Positions 54,451-62,992 of a stretch of 64,000 nucleotides of DNA are shown here, one piece after another (the first letter of the stretch is position 1; each line of letters opens with the position of its first letter). The notes below the pieces were generated by a model. It saw nothing but the letters and a program-made list of their open reading frames with translations. It searched no databases and had not been told where the DNA came from. Made by a program: the position numbers and the translations under genes. The DNA is from an uncultured Cellulosilyticum sp. (lineage in GTDB: Bacteria > Bacillota > Clostridia > Lachnospirales > Cellulosilyticaceae), in the NCBI GenBank assembly GCA_934725855.1, contig CAKVCL010000010.1, forward strand, positions 1 through 64,000, read 5' to 3'.

Positions 54451-54705
54451 TAAAAAACCCCGTCCTATTTAAGTAACATAACTTAAAAGGGACGAGGTAT
54501 CATTTCCCGCGGTTCCACCCTTATTATGAAAAGCTTACTTTTAAACCTTCCATCACTTTAATAACTATAACGCGTTACCGGACTTTTTTACAGTCACTCC
54601 GAGTTAGTCTTCACTTGCTGCCTTTAAAAATGCTCACACCTATGCACTTTCTCTCTGAAAAAGTACTCACAAGCTACTCTTCTCATCATCGTATTGTATG
54701 TGCAA
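54451..54705 (-). promoter_or_regulatory. T-box leader (threonine) of the 52466 thrS
   Basis: The T-box AAGGGTGGAACCGCGGG (minus strand, 54506-54522) lies upstream of a long terminator (54451-54500). The 5' end has ACGATGATGAG (near 54681-54691), with specifier ACU (54606-54608) in GAA-N-ACU-A. It is closely similar to the leader of the other thrS, including the stem I sequences. Confidence 0.92.
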
Positions 54706-54733
54706 AAAACATATTTATATGACTTATTTTATA

Positions 54734-54762
54734 ATTTTATTTTAATTTATTTTGTATGTCAA
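54734..54762 (-). promoter_or_regulatory. Promoter of the second thrS T-box leader
   Basis: TTGACA (54757-54762), a 17-nt spacer and TAAAAT (54734-54739). The -35 overlaps the stop codon of ytxC. Confidence 0.8.
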
Positions 54763-55634
54763 TATTTTTTATTTTCAATTTGAGTTTCGCATAAATGACA
54801 GCCTTTACAATAACTCATACTCTCTCCAAAAATAATCTCTAGTGTGTTCACAAATTGCTTATTTTTCATATATTTTGCTTGATGAATCAATAATTTCTTA
54901 GGACTAATCGTAATTAAGACATGCAAAATGAGATCTTCTCTTGTTAGCGTACTATCTAAAAGTAAATCTTTACAGTATTTCTTTATATAATGACTTGTTA
55001 TATTAAGATGTTCTTTATTATAAAGTTGGATTTTTCCTTCTTTATTATAGACTATATGAATACACTCTTCTAAAGGAACCGCTAATAATGTTGCTTCTCT
55101 TAATAATCTAATAAAGCATACGACATCTTTTTTCGCCACATAATCTGCTACAAATTGCTCTAAGATGTCCTTTAGCAAAATCTTATATTTTTGTAAACGA
55201 AATTGCAACCAACCTTCAATATTTAAAGCACTTTTTTCTCTTAACTCTTTATAAATAGGTAAATAAACCCAGTAATAACTCGCATAAGATACGCCTTCTT
55301 GTCTACTAACATAATTATTTAAAAGAAAGGCTTCACTAATTTCCTTACGCTCACATGCTGTTAAGTCTTCTCTATTGCTTAGAAATTGATCACATACATT
55401 TTTAATCACACTTTTTTGAATGACATCGCAGATCACATGGGCAACTCCCTCATCACACTTTTCCTTATTGCCACTAAGCTTATAACTCATTTTAAACATC
55501 TTTGGTAAAGTACCGTTGATCAAAGTGACTTCACAAGTATAGATGATTTCGTCTTCTTGTAAAAACTCATTTATTTTATCCATTAATTCTTCTTTGAGGG
55601 TCTGGGTAAAAAACGCATAACAACACATAGCCAC
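54759..55634 (-). CDS. ytxC: YtxC-like sporulation protein
   Basis: This 291-residue protein of the YtxC family (putative sporulation protein) has INIEGWLQFRLQKYKILLKDILEQFVADYV, close to the family core of an RLxxY helix followed by a hydrophobic helix, near residues 140-170. It has no signal peptide. The C-terminus has GCHLCETQIE cysteines. In Bacillus subtilis ytxC lies next to thrS, and the same holds here. It is upstream of the thrS T-box, whose promoter overlaps its stop. The molecular role is unknown. Confidence 0.78.
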   Translation of the reverse strand: MAMCCYAFFTQTLKEELMDKINEFLQEDEIIYTCEVTLINGTLPKMFKMSYKLSGNKEKCDEGVAHVICDVIQKSVIKNVCDQFLSNREDLTACERKEISEAFLLNNYVSRQEGVSYASYYWVYLPIYKELREKSALNIEGWLQFRLQKYKILLKDILEQFVADYVAKKDVVCFIRLLREATLLAVPLEECIHIVYNKEGKIQLYNKEHLNITSHYIKKYCKDLLLDSTLTREDLILHVLITISPKKLLIHQAKYMKNKQFVNTLEIIFGESMSYCKGCHLCETQIENKKY

Positions 55635-55702
55635 TACCTCAAAAAGGACTCTCTATAATAGTATATCCTTTAATGCTTGACATCTTGCATAAATACATCC
55701 AT

Positions 55703-56584
55703 TTAAATATTTTCAATGATTTCTTCAAGTTCTTCTTTACTAAATAAATACTTATCATTGCAGAATGGACACACAAGTTCTGCTTTTCCATCTTGCTCTG
55801 CAATTTCCTTTAAGTCTTTTTTCCCTACACTAATAAGGGCTCTTTCCATACGATCTTTATTACAATCGCAGTGGAATGAAACAGGTGTTTCACCCATATA
55901 CTCAACTTCACCTAGAAGCTGTTCAATCACATATTCAATGGATTGACCTTTTTCAAGCTTATCCGTTAAGTTTCCAAAATCCTTAAGCTTTTCTTCTAGT
56001 GCATCAATCGCCTCATCCTTAGCATCTGGAAGCACTTGAATGATAATACCGCCTGCTTGCTTAATGCTATAATCAACATCTACCAAAACCCCTAAAATGA
56101 CCACTGAATTGGTTTGTTCAGATACCGCAAAATAATAAGTTAAGTCTTCTGCAATTTCACCAGTCAGCATCGGTACTTGACCTGAATAAGGCTCCTTTAG
56201 TCCTAAGTCCTTTACAACAGTCATATTGGCATTTCCGACTGCTCCACCAACATCTAGTTTACCAAGATAATTTAAGTGGGATTCAATCTGTGGATGATAA
56301 ACATAACCTTTTACCTCACACTTCCCATTGCACTCTGTAATGATTCCCCCAATTGGGCCATCCCCTTTTATAATGATGCTGACTCTGTCTTCATCTCTTT
56401 TAAGCATGCTTCCCATCATAATATTAGCTGTCAGTGTTCTTCCTAATGCAGCAGATGCAACTGGAGTCGTTTGATGCTTTTTGCAAGCTTCATTCACAAG
56501 ATTTCTTGTATTCGTCCCAAAAAATCTAAAGTTATTTTCTTTGTCGATTCCTCTTATTAAATAATCTTTTCTTTCTTTACTCAT
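55703..56584 (-). CDS. hslO: Hsp33 redox-regulated chaperone
   Basis: Holdase chaperone activated by oxidation. This 293-residue protein has the conserved TNTRNLVNEACKKHQTTPVASAALGRTLTANIMMG, IIIKGDGPIGGI and VGNANMTVVKDLGLKEPYSG. The C-terminal redox zinc site is FHCDCNKDR and CPFCNDKY (CxC and CxxC). The start ATG has AGAGAGG upstream. It is transcribed with the neighbouring minus-strand genes. Confidence 0.95.
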   Translation of the reverse strand: MSKERKDYLIRGIDKENNFRFFGTNTRNLVNEACKKHQTTPVASAALGRTLTANIMMGSMLKRDEDRVSIIIKGDGPIGGIITECNGKCEVKGYVYHPQIESHLNYLGKLDVGGAVGNANMTVVKDLGLKEPYSGQVPMLTGEIAEDLTYYFAVSEQTNSVVILGVLVDVDYSIKQAGGIIIQVLPDAKDEAIDALEEKLKDFGNLTDKLEKGQSIEYVIEQLLGEVEYMGETPVSFHCDCNKDRMERALISVGKKDLKEIAEQDGKAELVCPFCNDKYLFSKEELEEIIENI

Positions 56585-56632
56585 TTATCCTCTTCCTCTC
56601 TATCCCTATATCCTAATTGATTGCATTTAATC

Positions 56633-57379
56633 TTACGGTTTTCTCACCACATAAGTAACGCGTTCACTTATTTCACTTGCTTTATGATTGGTATAATTAT
56701 CCCAAACTTCAATGCACTCTAAATTTGCTTTTTTTAACATTTCCTTTATAGCTTCTATACTATAAGCCTTTTGATAGTGATTTTCAATGGTTCTTTCATA
56801 TTTTCCATCTTCTCCCTTAATGAAAAAGCTTACTTCATATTCATTCATTTCCTCTTCTTCATCATAGAAGTTTTCCCAAATATAGGCGGCCTCTTCCGTT
56901 TGATCTGCAAAAGTTTGACTGCCTAATATTTCTTTATATTTGTAAGCTGTATTCATATCAAAAATAAAAAGTCCACCTGAAATCAAATAACGACTGACTT
57001 GCTTAAAGGTATTTTGAATTTCTTCTGGTTCTGTTAAATAATTCAAACTATCACAGCAACTACAAATTAAATCCATTTCATCTTTTAATTCAAATTCTGC
57101 CATGTCCTGCATAGAATAAAATATAGATAACCCTTCTTCATAAGCATGATCTTGAGCAACCATCAACATCTCTGGTGAGCAGTCAATCCCTATCACTTCT
57201 TTTCCTTCTTTAGCAAAAAGCATTGTCATCTGACCTGTTCCACACCCTAATTCGCAAACTTTATTAACTTCTACTTTTAAAGTTTTCACTTTTTCTTTAA
57301 TAAAGTCATGCCATGCTTCATAAGGTGTATCTTCCATAAAAAGATCATACACATTTGCAAACTCACTATATGCTTCCAT
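56633..57379 (-). CDS. Class I SAM-dependent methyltransferase
   Basis: This 248-residue methyltransferase has a Rossmann fold: SAM motif I VCELGCGTGQMTMLFA, motif II VIGIDCSPEMLMVAQ, and motif IV-like DLICSCCDSLNYL. It resembles the YqeM-like/Methyltransf_25 type. The substrate is unknown. It lies upstream of hslO, 48 nt away, on the same strand. Confidence 0.85.
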   Translation of the reverse strand: MEAYSEFANVYDLFMEDTPYEAWHDFIKEKVKTLKVEVNKVCELGCGTGQMTMLFAKEGKEVIGIDCSPEMLMVAQDHAYEEGLSIFYSMQDMAEFELKDEMDLICSCCDSLNYLTEPEEIQNTFKQVSRYLISGGLFIFDMNTAYKYKEILGSQTFADQTEEAAYIWENFYDEEEEMNEYEVSFFIKGEDGKYERTIENHYQKAYSIEAIKEMLKKANLECIEVWDNYTNHKASEISERVTYVVRKP

Positions 57380-57606
57380 ATTTACACCATCCCTACATCA
57401 TTTAAATCTTGAATGCTTCCTATTATTAAACTATATTCGTCTTTATCCTTGATATAAAAAAATTATTCTACTGATTTCAAATAGATTTTCTTTTATTTTT
57501 TACAAATTCTTAGTCACTAGACAATTTATTATACCTTATTTTATCTTTTTTTGCCTAGCACCCTTATCATTATCGAAAGATTTCATTTTATAAATAATTT
57601 TTTTAG

Positions 57607-57634
57607 TTGTATTTTTTTCGGCTTATGCTATGAT
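57607..57634 (+). promoter_or_regulatory. Putative promoter of the CNNM/CBS gene; 57380-57727 otherwise AT-rich
   Basis: TTGTAT (57607-57612), a 16-nt spacer and TATGAT (57629-57634), about 94 nt before the start. The rest of the gap is AT-rich and shows no gene. Confidence 0.4.
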
Positions 57635-57727
57635 AGCATTAATAAATGTTACATTTCACCTTTAATTCATACATACCAGCTTATGTAATATTTAAATTTT
57701 TATTATTTTTAGGAGAGTGATCATACT

Positions 57728-58996
57728 TTGGATCCATCGTTATCGGTACAAATTCTTTGTCTAGTTTTATTGCTACTTGCTTCAGGCTTTTTCTCAGCTT
57801 CTGAAACCGCACTGATGACACTTAGCAAACTAGACATACGCTACATGATTGAACAAAACATTAAGGGTGCCCAAAAACTAGATAAGCTTTTAGAAGACCC
57901 TAATAAGCTTTTAGGCTCCATTTTAGTTGGCAACAATCTTGTTAACATTTTAGCTTCCTCTTTAGCAACGATGATTGCCATTAATTTATGTGGCGGTGCT
58001 TCTAGTGGGATAGGTGTAGGTATTTCTACAGGTGTTATGACTTTACTTATTCTTGTATTTGGTGAAATTACCCCTAAGTCATTATCTACTCAAAATGCAC
58101 AAAAAATTGCCCTACTTGTTGTTTCACCTATTTCAATGATTGTTAAAATTTTTAGCCCTGTGGTAAAAATCCTTATGTTTGTAACCAACTTAATCATTAA
58201 ATTATTAGGGGGCAATGCAAGTGAAAATAAACCTTTTATCACAGCTGATGAACTCAAAACTATGGTGAACGTTAGTCATGAAGAAGGCGTTATTGAAACC
58301 GAAGAAAAAGAAATGATTAATAATGTGTTCAACTTTGGCACTTCTTGTGCAAAGGATATTATGATTCCTCGTACAGATATGGTGGCTATTGAAATTTCTG
58401 CCACTTATAGTGACATTATTGAACTCTATAGAAAAGAACAATTTTCTAGAATTCCTGTTTATGAAGAATCATTAGACCACATTGTTGGGATTTTGCATAT
58501 TAAAGATTTAATACTTAATGATTTAGAACAATCTCAATTTAAAATAGAAACCTACTTAAGGGACGCTTACTTTGTCCATGAGTTTAAAAATAATGATGAG
58601 TTATTTAAAGAAATGCGTAGTCAAAAAATAGGCATTGCCATTGTCTTAGATGAATATGGCGGAACAGCTGGTCTTGTTAGTATGGAGGACTTAATTGAAG
58701 AAATTGTTGGTGATATTAATGATGAATATGACCAAGGCACGGAAGAAGTTATTAAGATTAACGAAGGTGAATATGTAGTAGATGGCAGCTCTCGTATTCC
58801 AGACATCAATGATGAACTTAATCTTCATATCACCTCTGACGATTTCGACTCAATTGGTGGATTTGTCATTGGTTTATTTGACCGCTTTCCAGATCAAGGA
58901 GAAGAAATTCATTTTAATGAGCTTACCTTTAAAGTCGAAGAAACCGTCAATAATCGTATTAATCGTCTCCGCATTATTATCAATGAAGCCAGTTAA
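57728..58996 (+). CDS. CNNM/CBS-domain membrane protein (CorC/HlyC family)
   Basis: This 422-residue member of the CNNM/CorC family is linked to divalent metal, chiefly magnesium, handling. The CNNM domain (1-190) has SASETALMTLSKLDIRYMI and LVFGEITPKSLSTQNA. CBS domains (about 200-330) start after KDIMIPRTDMVAI, and the CorC_HlyC domain is at the C-terminus (GEYVVDGSSRI, DFDSIGGFVIGLFDRFPDQGE). The start is TTG at 57728. AGGAG lies 12-13 nt upstream, a rather long spacing, but no ATG is better placed. It has its own promoter and terminator. Confidence 0.92.
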   Translation: MDPSLSVQILCLVLLLLASGFFSASETALMTLSKLDIRYMIEQNIKGAQKLDKLLEDPNKLLGSILVGNNLVNILASSLATMIAINLCGGASSGIGVGISTGVMTLLILVFGEITPKSLSTQNAQKIALLVVSPISMIVKIFSPVVKILMFVTNLIIKLLGGNASENKPFITADELKTMVNVSHEEGVIETEEKEMINNVFNFGTSCAKDIMIPRTDMVAIEISATYSDIIELYRKEQFSRIPVYEESLDHIVGILHIKDLILNDLEQSQFKIETYLRDAYFVHEFKNNDELFKEMRSQKIGIAIVLDEYGGTAGLVSMEDLIEEIVGDINDEYDQGTEEVIKINEGEYVVDGSSRIPDINDELNLHITSDDFDSIGGFVIGLFDRFPDQGEEIHFNELTFKVEETVNNRINRLRIIINEAS

Positions 58997-59030
58997 TAAA
59001 AACTTGGAACAATCGTTCCAAGTTTTTATT
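58995..59030. terminator. Perfect terminator between the CNNM gene and SASP
   Basis: The perfect 16-base arms AATAAAAACTTGGAAC (58995-59010) and complement (59015-59030) enclose a 4-nt loop. Confidence 0.9.
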
Positions 59031-59035
59031 ATGTT

Positions 59036-59251
59036 TTATTCTTGTTGTTCTTTCATTTTATTACGTTCACGCTTTTTATTGGCTACTTTCCCACCAATCT
59101 GCCCTGTTTCCTTAGCACTTAAAGCTTTCCAACCACCCATTTTAATCTTCTCTAATAGACCAAGCTCTTCTGCCACTTCGAGTTTCATTTTTTCTTGTTC
59201 GGATAATGCATCAAATAATTTTTCTTTATTATTAATTTCCTCTTTTTTCAT
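59036..59251 (-). CDS. Alpha/beta-type small acid-soluble spore protein (divergent)
   Basis: This 71-residue basic protein has the SASP-like core KLEVAEELGLLEKIKMGGWKALSAKETGQIGGKVANKKRE. Alpha/beta SASPs coat spore DNA and show the helix K(L/M)E(I/V)AxELG and a conserved ENGxVGGxM-like motif, here ETGQIGGKV. The central segment is longer than in Bacillus SASPs. AGGAGATTAT precedes the ATG. Spore-phase expression is likely but no sigma-G promoter was identified by eye. Confidence 0.78.
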   Translation of the reverse strand: MKKEEINNKEKLFDALSEQEKMKLEVAEELGLLEKIKMGGWKALSAKETGQIGGKVANKKRERNKMKEQQE

Positions 59252-59382
59252 AAGTATAATCTCCTCTACCCTTAAAATCTATTAGAGTATGCAACTTTTC
59301 ATCACTTTTTATACATCTTGCATGGATATTTTACTCCTCTGTTTATTGACATCAAGGAAAACGGATTATCTTTTATTTATTA

Positions 59383-59411
59383 TTGACTTTTTGATATTAT
59401 GGGTATATATT
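59383..59411 (+). promoter_or_regulatory. Promoter of the lysine riboswitch-dapA-dapB unit
   Basis: TTGACT (59383-59388), a 17-nt spacer and TATATT (59406-59411), ending 24 nt before the riboswitch begins. Confidence 0.7.
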
Positions 59412-59434
59412 TTATACAATAAAAAAAATTCATT

Positions 59435-59610
59435 GTAGAGGTGCAATTGCTAAGAGTAGACTTTTTGATTCTTTCAAGGGAAAATGATGAAAGTTAAAAG
59501 GAGTAATTGCCGAAGGAAGAAATAGCTTGGAATATTTTTTCCTGGTTGTATTGTTAAGAGCTATACAACTGTCATCCTTTATACTACAATAAGGATGGAG
59601 CGCTACGTAT
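59435..59610 (+). ncRNA. Lysine riboswitch (L box)
   Basis: The sequence has the conserved blocks of the lysine riboswitch in order: GTAGAGGTGC, AAGAGTAG, AAGG...GCCGAAGG, CTGGTTGT, CTGTCATCC and GGAGCGCTAC. It ends just before a terminator (59650-59677), so it regulates dapA-dapB by premature termination when lysine is high. Confidence 0.93.
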
Positions 59611-59649
59611 AATCATATCTGAATTTTTATTGTGATCGATGATTGTAGT

Positions 59650-59677
59650 AGCCAGCCTCTATGTGCTGGTTTTTTTA
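59650..59677 (+). terminator. Riboswitch-controlled terminator before dapA
   Basis: CCAGC (59652-59656) pairs with GCTGG (59665-59669), followed by eight T residues. It sits 40 nt after the lysine aptamer. An antiterminator would need the aptamer's 3' strand. Confidence 0.75.
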
Positions 59678-59784
59678 TTGGCTTTTTTAGATAAGCTGCG
59701 TTTCTACTTTCTTAGAATAGACTATTACTAGCCGCATTTTATTTAAAATCTGCAAAAAATAACAAATAAACGGAGGATACTATT

Positions 59785-60669
59785 ATGGCAATTTTTGAAG
59801 GCTCAGGTGTTGCAATTGTTACACCATTTTTTGAAAACGGAGACATTAATTTTGGTAAATTAGAAGAGTACATTGACTTTCAAATCGAAAATGGCACGGA
59901 TGCGATTATTATTTGTGGTACAACGGGTGAAGCTTCTACAATGAGTGATGATGAACATCTTGAATGTATTAAAGTAGCTGTTGATCGTACAAAAGGCAGA
60001 GTTCCTGTTATCGCTGGTGCTGGAAGTAACGATACAAGACATGGTATTAATCTTACAAAACGTGCAAAGGCTCTTGGCGTAGATGCAACCCTTCAAGTAA
60101 CCCCTTACTACAATAAGGCGACTCAAAAAGGACTCATTGAACACTTTACTGCTATCGGCCGCGAAGTTGACCTTCCAATGATTCTTTACAGTGTTCCTAG
60201 TCGTACAGGTGTTACAATTGCTCCTAAAACAGTCGCTGCGCTTGCTAAATATGATTTTATTCAAGGGATTAAAGAAGCAACTGGTAACATTTCTAATGTT
60301 GCTGAAATCGCTGCACTTTGTGGTACAGATTTCCCTATTTATTCAGGAAATGATGATCAAGTCCTTCCTATTTTATCACTTGGTGGTAAAGGGGTTATTT
60401 CTGTTCTTTCTAACGTTGCTCCAAAACAAACACATGATATGGTTCGATTATATTTAGATGGTCATAGAGAAGACGCACTACATATCCAATTAGAACTTTT
60501 ACCTGTTATTAAAGCATTATTCTGTGAGGTAAATCCTATTCCGGTAAAAGCTGCACTTAATCTAATGGGTATGCAGGCAGGTCCTTGTAGACTTCCTCTT
60601 ACTTCACTTGAGGAAGAACATATGCCTTTACTTAAACAAGCACTTATTGATGCTAAACTTTTAGGTTAA
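59785..60669 (+). CDS. dapA: 4-hydroxy-tetrahydrodipicolinate synthase
   Basis: First committed step to diaminopimelate and lysine, condensing pyruvate and aspartate semialdehyde. The motifs are GSGVAIVTPF at the N-terminus, ICGTTGEASTMSDDEH, the tyrosine in LYSVPSRTG and the Schiff-base lysine in GIKEATGN. The length of 294 aa is standard. GGAGG precedes the ATG. It is under a lysine riboswitch and followed after 43 nt by dapB. Confidence 0.97.
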   Translation: MAIFEGSGVAIVTPFFENGDINFGKLEEYIDFQIENGTDAIIICGTTGEASTMSDDEHLECIKVAVDRTKGRVPVIAGAGSNDTRHGINLTKRAKALGVDATLQVTPYYNKATQKGLIEHFTAIGREVDLPMILYSVPSRTGVTIAPKTVAALAKYDFIQGIKEATGNISNVAEIAALCGTDFPIYSGNDDQVLPILSLGGKGVISVLSNVAPKQTHDMVRLYLDGHREDALHIQLELLPVIKALFCEVNPIPVKAALNLMGMQAGPCRLPLTSLEEEHMPLLKQALIDAKLLG

Positions 60670-60712
60670 TAGCTGCTAAAGAGCAAATGACACTTATGAA
60701 AGGATGAATGAC

Positions 60713-61471
60713 ATGACAAAAGTTATCATGCATGGTTGTAATGGAAAAGTTGGTAGAGCCATTACACGTTTAACGAAAGAACAAGACAATATCGAAATCG
60801 TAGCAGGAGTTGATCCTTACTTAGAAGTTCCTAACACTTATCCTGTTTTCCCAAATATTAATGAATGTAACATTGCTGCAGATGTCATTATAGACTTTTC
60901 AACTGCTCCTGCTGTTAGACCACTACTTGATTATGTAAAAACCAATCATATCCCTGCTGTTATCTGTACAACAGGTTTATTAGAAGAAGATATCGCTTAT
61001 TTAAAAGAAGTTAGCAAAAGCGTGCCTATCTTCTTCTCTGCTAATATGTCACTTGGTGTCAACTTACTCATTTCTCTTGCTAAACGCGCAACTGAGATTT
61101 TAGGTACAAGTGGATTTGACATTGAAATCATTGAAAAGCATCATAATCAAAAGATTGATGCACCAAGTGGTACTGCATTGGCTATTGCAGACGCTATTAA
61201 TGAAACGCTTAATAATGAATACACTTATCGTTATGATCGCACTCAGGTTCGTGAAAAAAGACCTAAAAAGGAAATTGGTATTCATGCCGTTCGTGGGGGC
61301 ACCATCGTCGGTGAACATGACATCTTATTTGCTGGTAACGATGAGTTTATTACATTATCTCATCAAGCGACTTCTAAAGAAGTTTTTGCTACAGGTGCCA
61401 TTAAAGCTGCACAATTTTTAGCGGATAAAGCGCCTGGTTTATATAATATGGATCATTTATTAAATGCATAG
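60713..61471 (+). CDS. dapB: 4-hydroxy-tetrahydrodipicolinate reductase
   Basis: Second enzyme of the branch, using NAD(P)H. It has the Rossmann start VIMHGCNGKVGRAI, the active-site EKHHNQKIDAPSGTA with the His and Lys, and the HAVRGG region. A longer frame opens at 60704, but AAAGG abuts that ATG and lies 9 nt before ATG 60713, so 60713 is used (252 aa). It is in the same operon as dapA. Confidence 0.95.
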   Translation: MTKVIMHGCNGKVGRAITRLTKEQDNIEIVAGVDPYLEVPNTYPVFPNINECNIAADVIIDFSTAPAVRPLLDYVKTNHIPAVICTTGLLEEDIAYLKEVSKSVPIFFSANMSLGVNLLISLAKRATEILGTSGFDIEIIEKHHNQKIDAPSGTALAIADAINETLNNEYTYRYDRTQVREKRPKKEIGIHAVRGGTIVGEHDILFAGNDEFITLSHQATSKEVFATGAIKAAQFLADKAPGLYNMDHLLNA

Positions 61472-61541
61472 TGCATCACAAGAAGGCTGTAAACTTTTCC
61501 TTGAAGAAACCTTAAAAAGAATGTCTTCTAACCAATAACTC

Positions 61542-61586
61542 AAAAAAATCCAAAAGACTATTTCATCATAATCTTTTGGATTTTTT
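61542..61586. terminator. Bidirectional terminator between dapB and cobO
   Basis: The arms AAAAAATCCAAAAGA (61543-61557) and its complement (61572-61586) form 15 bp around a 14-nt loop. Confidence 0.85.
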
Positions 61587-61588
61587 AA

Positions 61589-62119
61589 TTAATATTCTAT
61601 TCCAGCTCTAGCTGTAATGCCTTTATCCATTGGATGCTTAATATTTTCAATACAACTAATATAATCTGCTCTTTCGGCAATACTATCTGGCAAATCTCTT
61701 CCTGTTAAAACAAGCTCCACATCATCGGTCTTATTATCAATCAGCGCACACACTTCTTCCTCTGATGCAAAACCTAAATGAATGGAATTTAGGATTTCAT
61801 CTAAAATTAAAACATCACATTGTCCAGTATCCATCACTTTACTTGCAAACTTAAGCGCATTACTTGTTTCACTTTTAAGTTCCTGCTTTTCTTCTTCATT
61901 AAGCTGCCAAGTAAATCCTCTTCTTTTCTCAAAATGAAAAATCTTAAAATTAGGCTCTAATGCTTTAATCACGCTGCATTCACCTGTGGCATCATGCTTT
62001 AGAAACTGTATCATCATAACTTTGTAGTTATTCCCTATCGCCCTAATACCTAGTCCAATAGCAGCGGTTGTCTTCCCTTTTCCTTTGCCATAATAGACTT
62101 GGACAAGTCCGTTTTCCAT
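61589..62119 (-). CDS. cobO: Corrinoid adenosyltransferase (CobA/CobO type)
   Basis: ATP:cob(I)alamin adenosyltransferase that makes the active B12 cofactor. It has the N-terminal P-loop GKGKGKTTAAIG (about residues 11-22), DVLILDEILNSI and TGRDLPDSIAERADYI. The length of 176 aa is normal. No other cobalamin gene is near, so it may serve salvage of imported corrinoids. It converges on dapB. Confidence 0.93.
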   Translation of the reverse strand: MENGLVQVYYGKGKGKTTAAIGLGIRAIGNNYKVMMIQFLKHDATGECSVIKALEPNFKIFHFEKRRGFTWQLNEEEKQELKSETSNALKFASKVMDTGQCDVLILDEILNSIHLGFASEEEVCALIDNKTDDVELVLTGRDLPDSIAERADYISCIENIKHPMDKGITARAGIEY

Positions 62120-62144
62120 CTTATTTCCTCCTCAGTTTTCAATC

Positions 62145-62810
62145 CTATATCATAAAGTTTTGTCCATATTGCTTAAAGTAATTCACACATACTTTATAGT
62201 TTGGCATCACTTCTTCAATGCTTTGCCAAAATGCTTTGCTATGATCAAAATGCTTAAGATGCATAACTTCATGCAAAACAACATATTCAATCATTTCTTT
62301 TGGTGCACACATTACTTTTAAATTAAAAGATAAATTACCTTTGGATGAGCAGCTTCCCCATCTCGTCACTTGGTTACGAATAGTTATTTTATGATATTGC
62401 ACGCCAATCTTCTTTGCATAAAAATCAGCCAATCCAGTGAGTTGTTCTTTTGCCTGTTTTCTAAAAAATTTTTCTACTAATTGCCTTTGTACTTCTTCAC
62501 TACCATCTGAAACAATTATAAAGCCTTTATCATTAAAGTCAATGCTAAACTTTTTCAAAGATGTCTTAATCCGCTTAATTTCTCTATATTCTCCCATATA
62601 AAGTATTTTTCCTGTATAATACCAATCCTGCGTTTCAATCAGCTTCTTCTTTTTATCCAAAGTCTCTAAAATCCAAGCTTCTTGTTTAGTCACTAACTGC
62701 TGAATTTGTTTTTTAGTCATATAAAGTGGAACCTTAACAATAATATTCAATTTTGCATCGATACTAATCGTTGCTGTCTTTCTTCTTTGCTTGATGACTG
62801 TGTAGTCCAT
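62145..62810 (-). CDS. YgjP-like metallopeptidase (SprT/DUF45 type)
   Basis: This 221-residue protein of the YgjP/DUF45 metallopeptidase group has the zinc motif HEVMHLKHFDHSKAFW (HExxH plus downstream His), CSSKGNLSFNLKVMCAP, and an N-terminal domain of about 70 residues. It has no signal peptide, so it acts in the cytoplasm. The role is unknown. It is 25 nt upstream of cobO on the same strand. Confidence 0.88.
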   Translation of the reverse strand: MDYTVIKQRRKTATISIDAKLNIIVKVPLYMTKKQIQQLVTKQEAWILETLDKKKKLIETQDWYYTGKILYMGEYREIKRIKTSLKKFSIDFNDKGFIIVSDGSEEVQRQLVEKFFRKQAKEQLTGLADFYAKKIGVQYHKITIRNQVTRWGSCSSKGNLSFNLKVMCAPKEMIEYVVLHEVMHLKHFDHSKAFWQSIEEVMPNYKVCVNYFKQYGQNFMI

Positions 62811-62915
62811 CTTTTAAATAGATCCTTTTCTTAGTTTAAATTGCCTTCCTATCTTTTCCTTATGCATTATATCACATCTTTATCCCTTACCCTATACATA
62901 AATACATTTTTCCCC

Positions 62916-62983
62916 ATATTAAAAAGGCTAATGCTTTCCCTAAATGATCTGTTCATTTTCGGAATCATTAGCCTTTTTAATAT
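62916..62983. terminator. Terminator between the SSB gene and the YgjP gene
   Basis: The perfect 18-base arms at 62916-62933 and 62966-62983 (ATATTAAAAAGGCTAATG and complement) enclose a 32-nt loop. The stem serves the SSB gene (minus strand) and isolates the downstream genes. Confidence 0.85.
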
Positions 62984-62992
62984 GACACTCTA

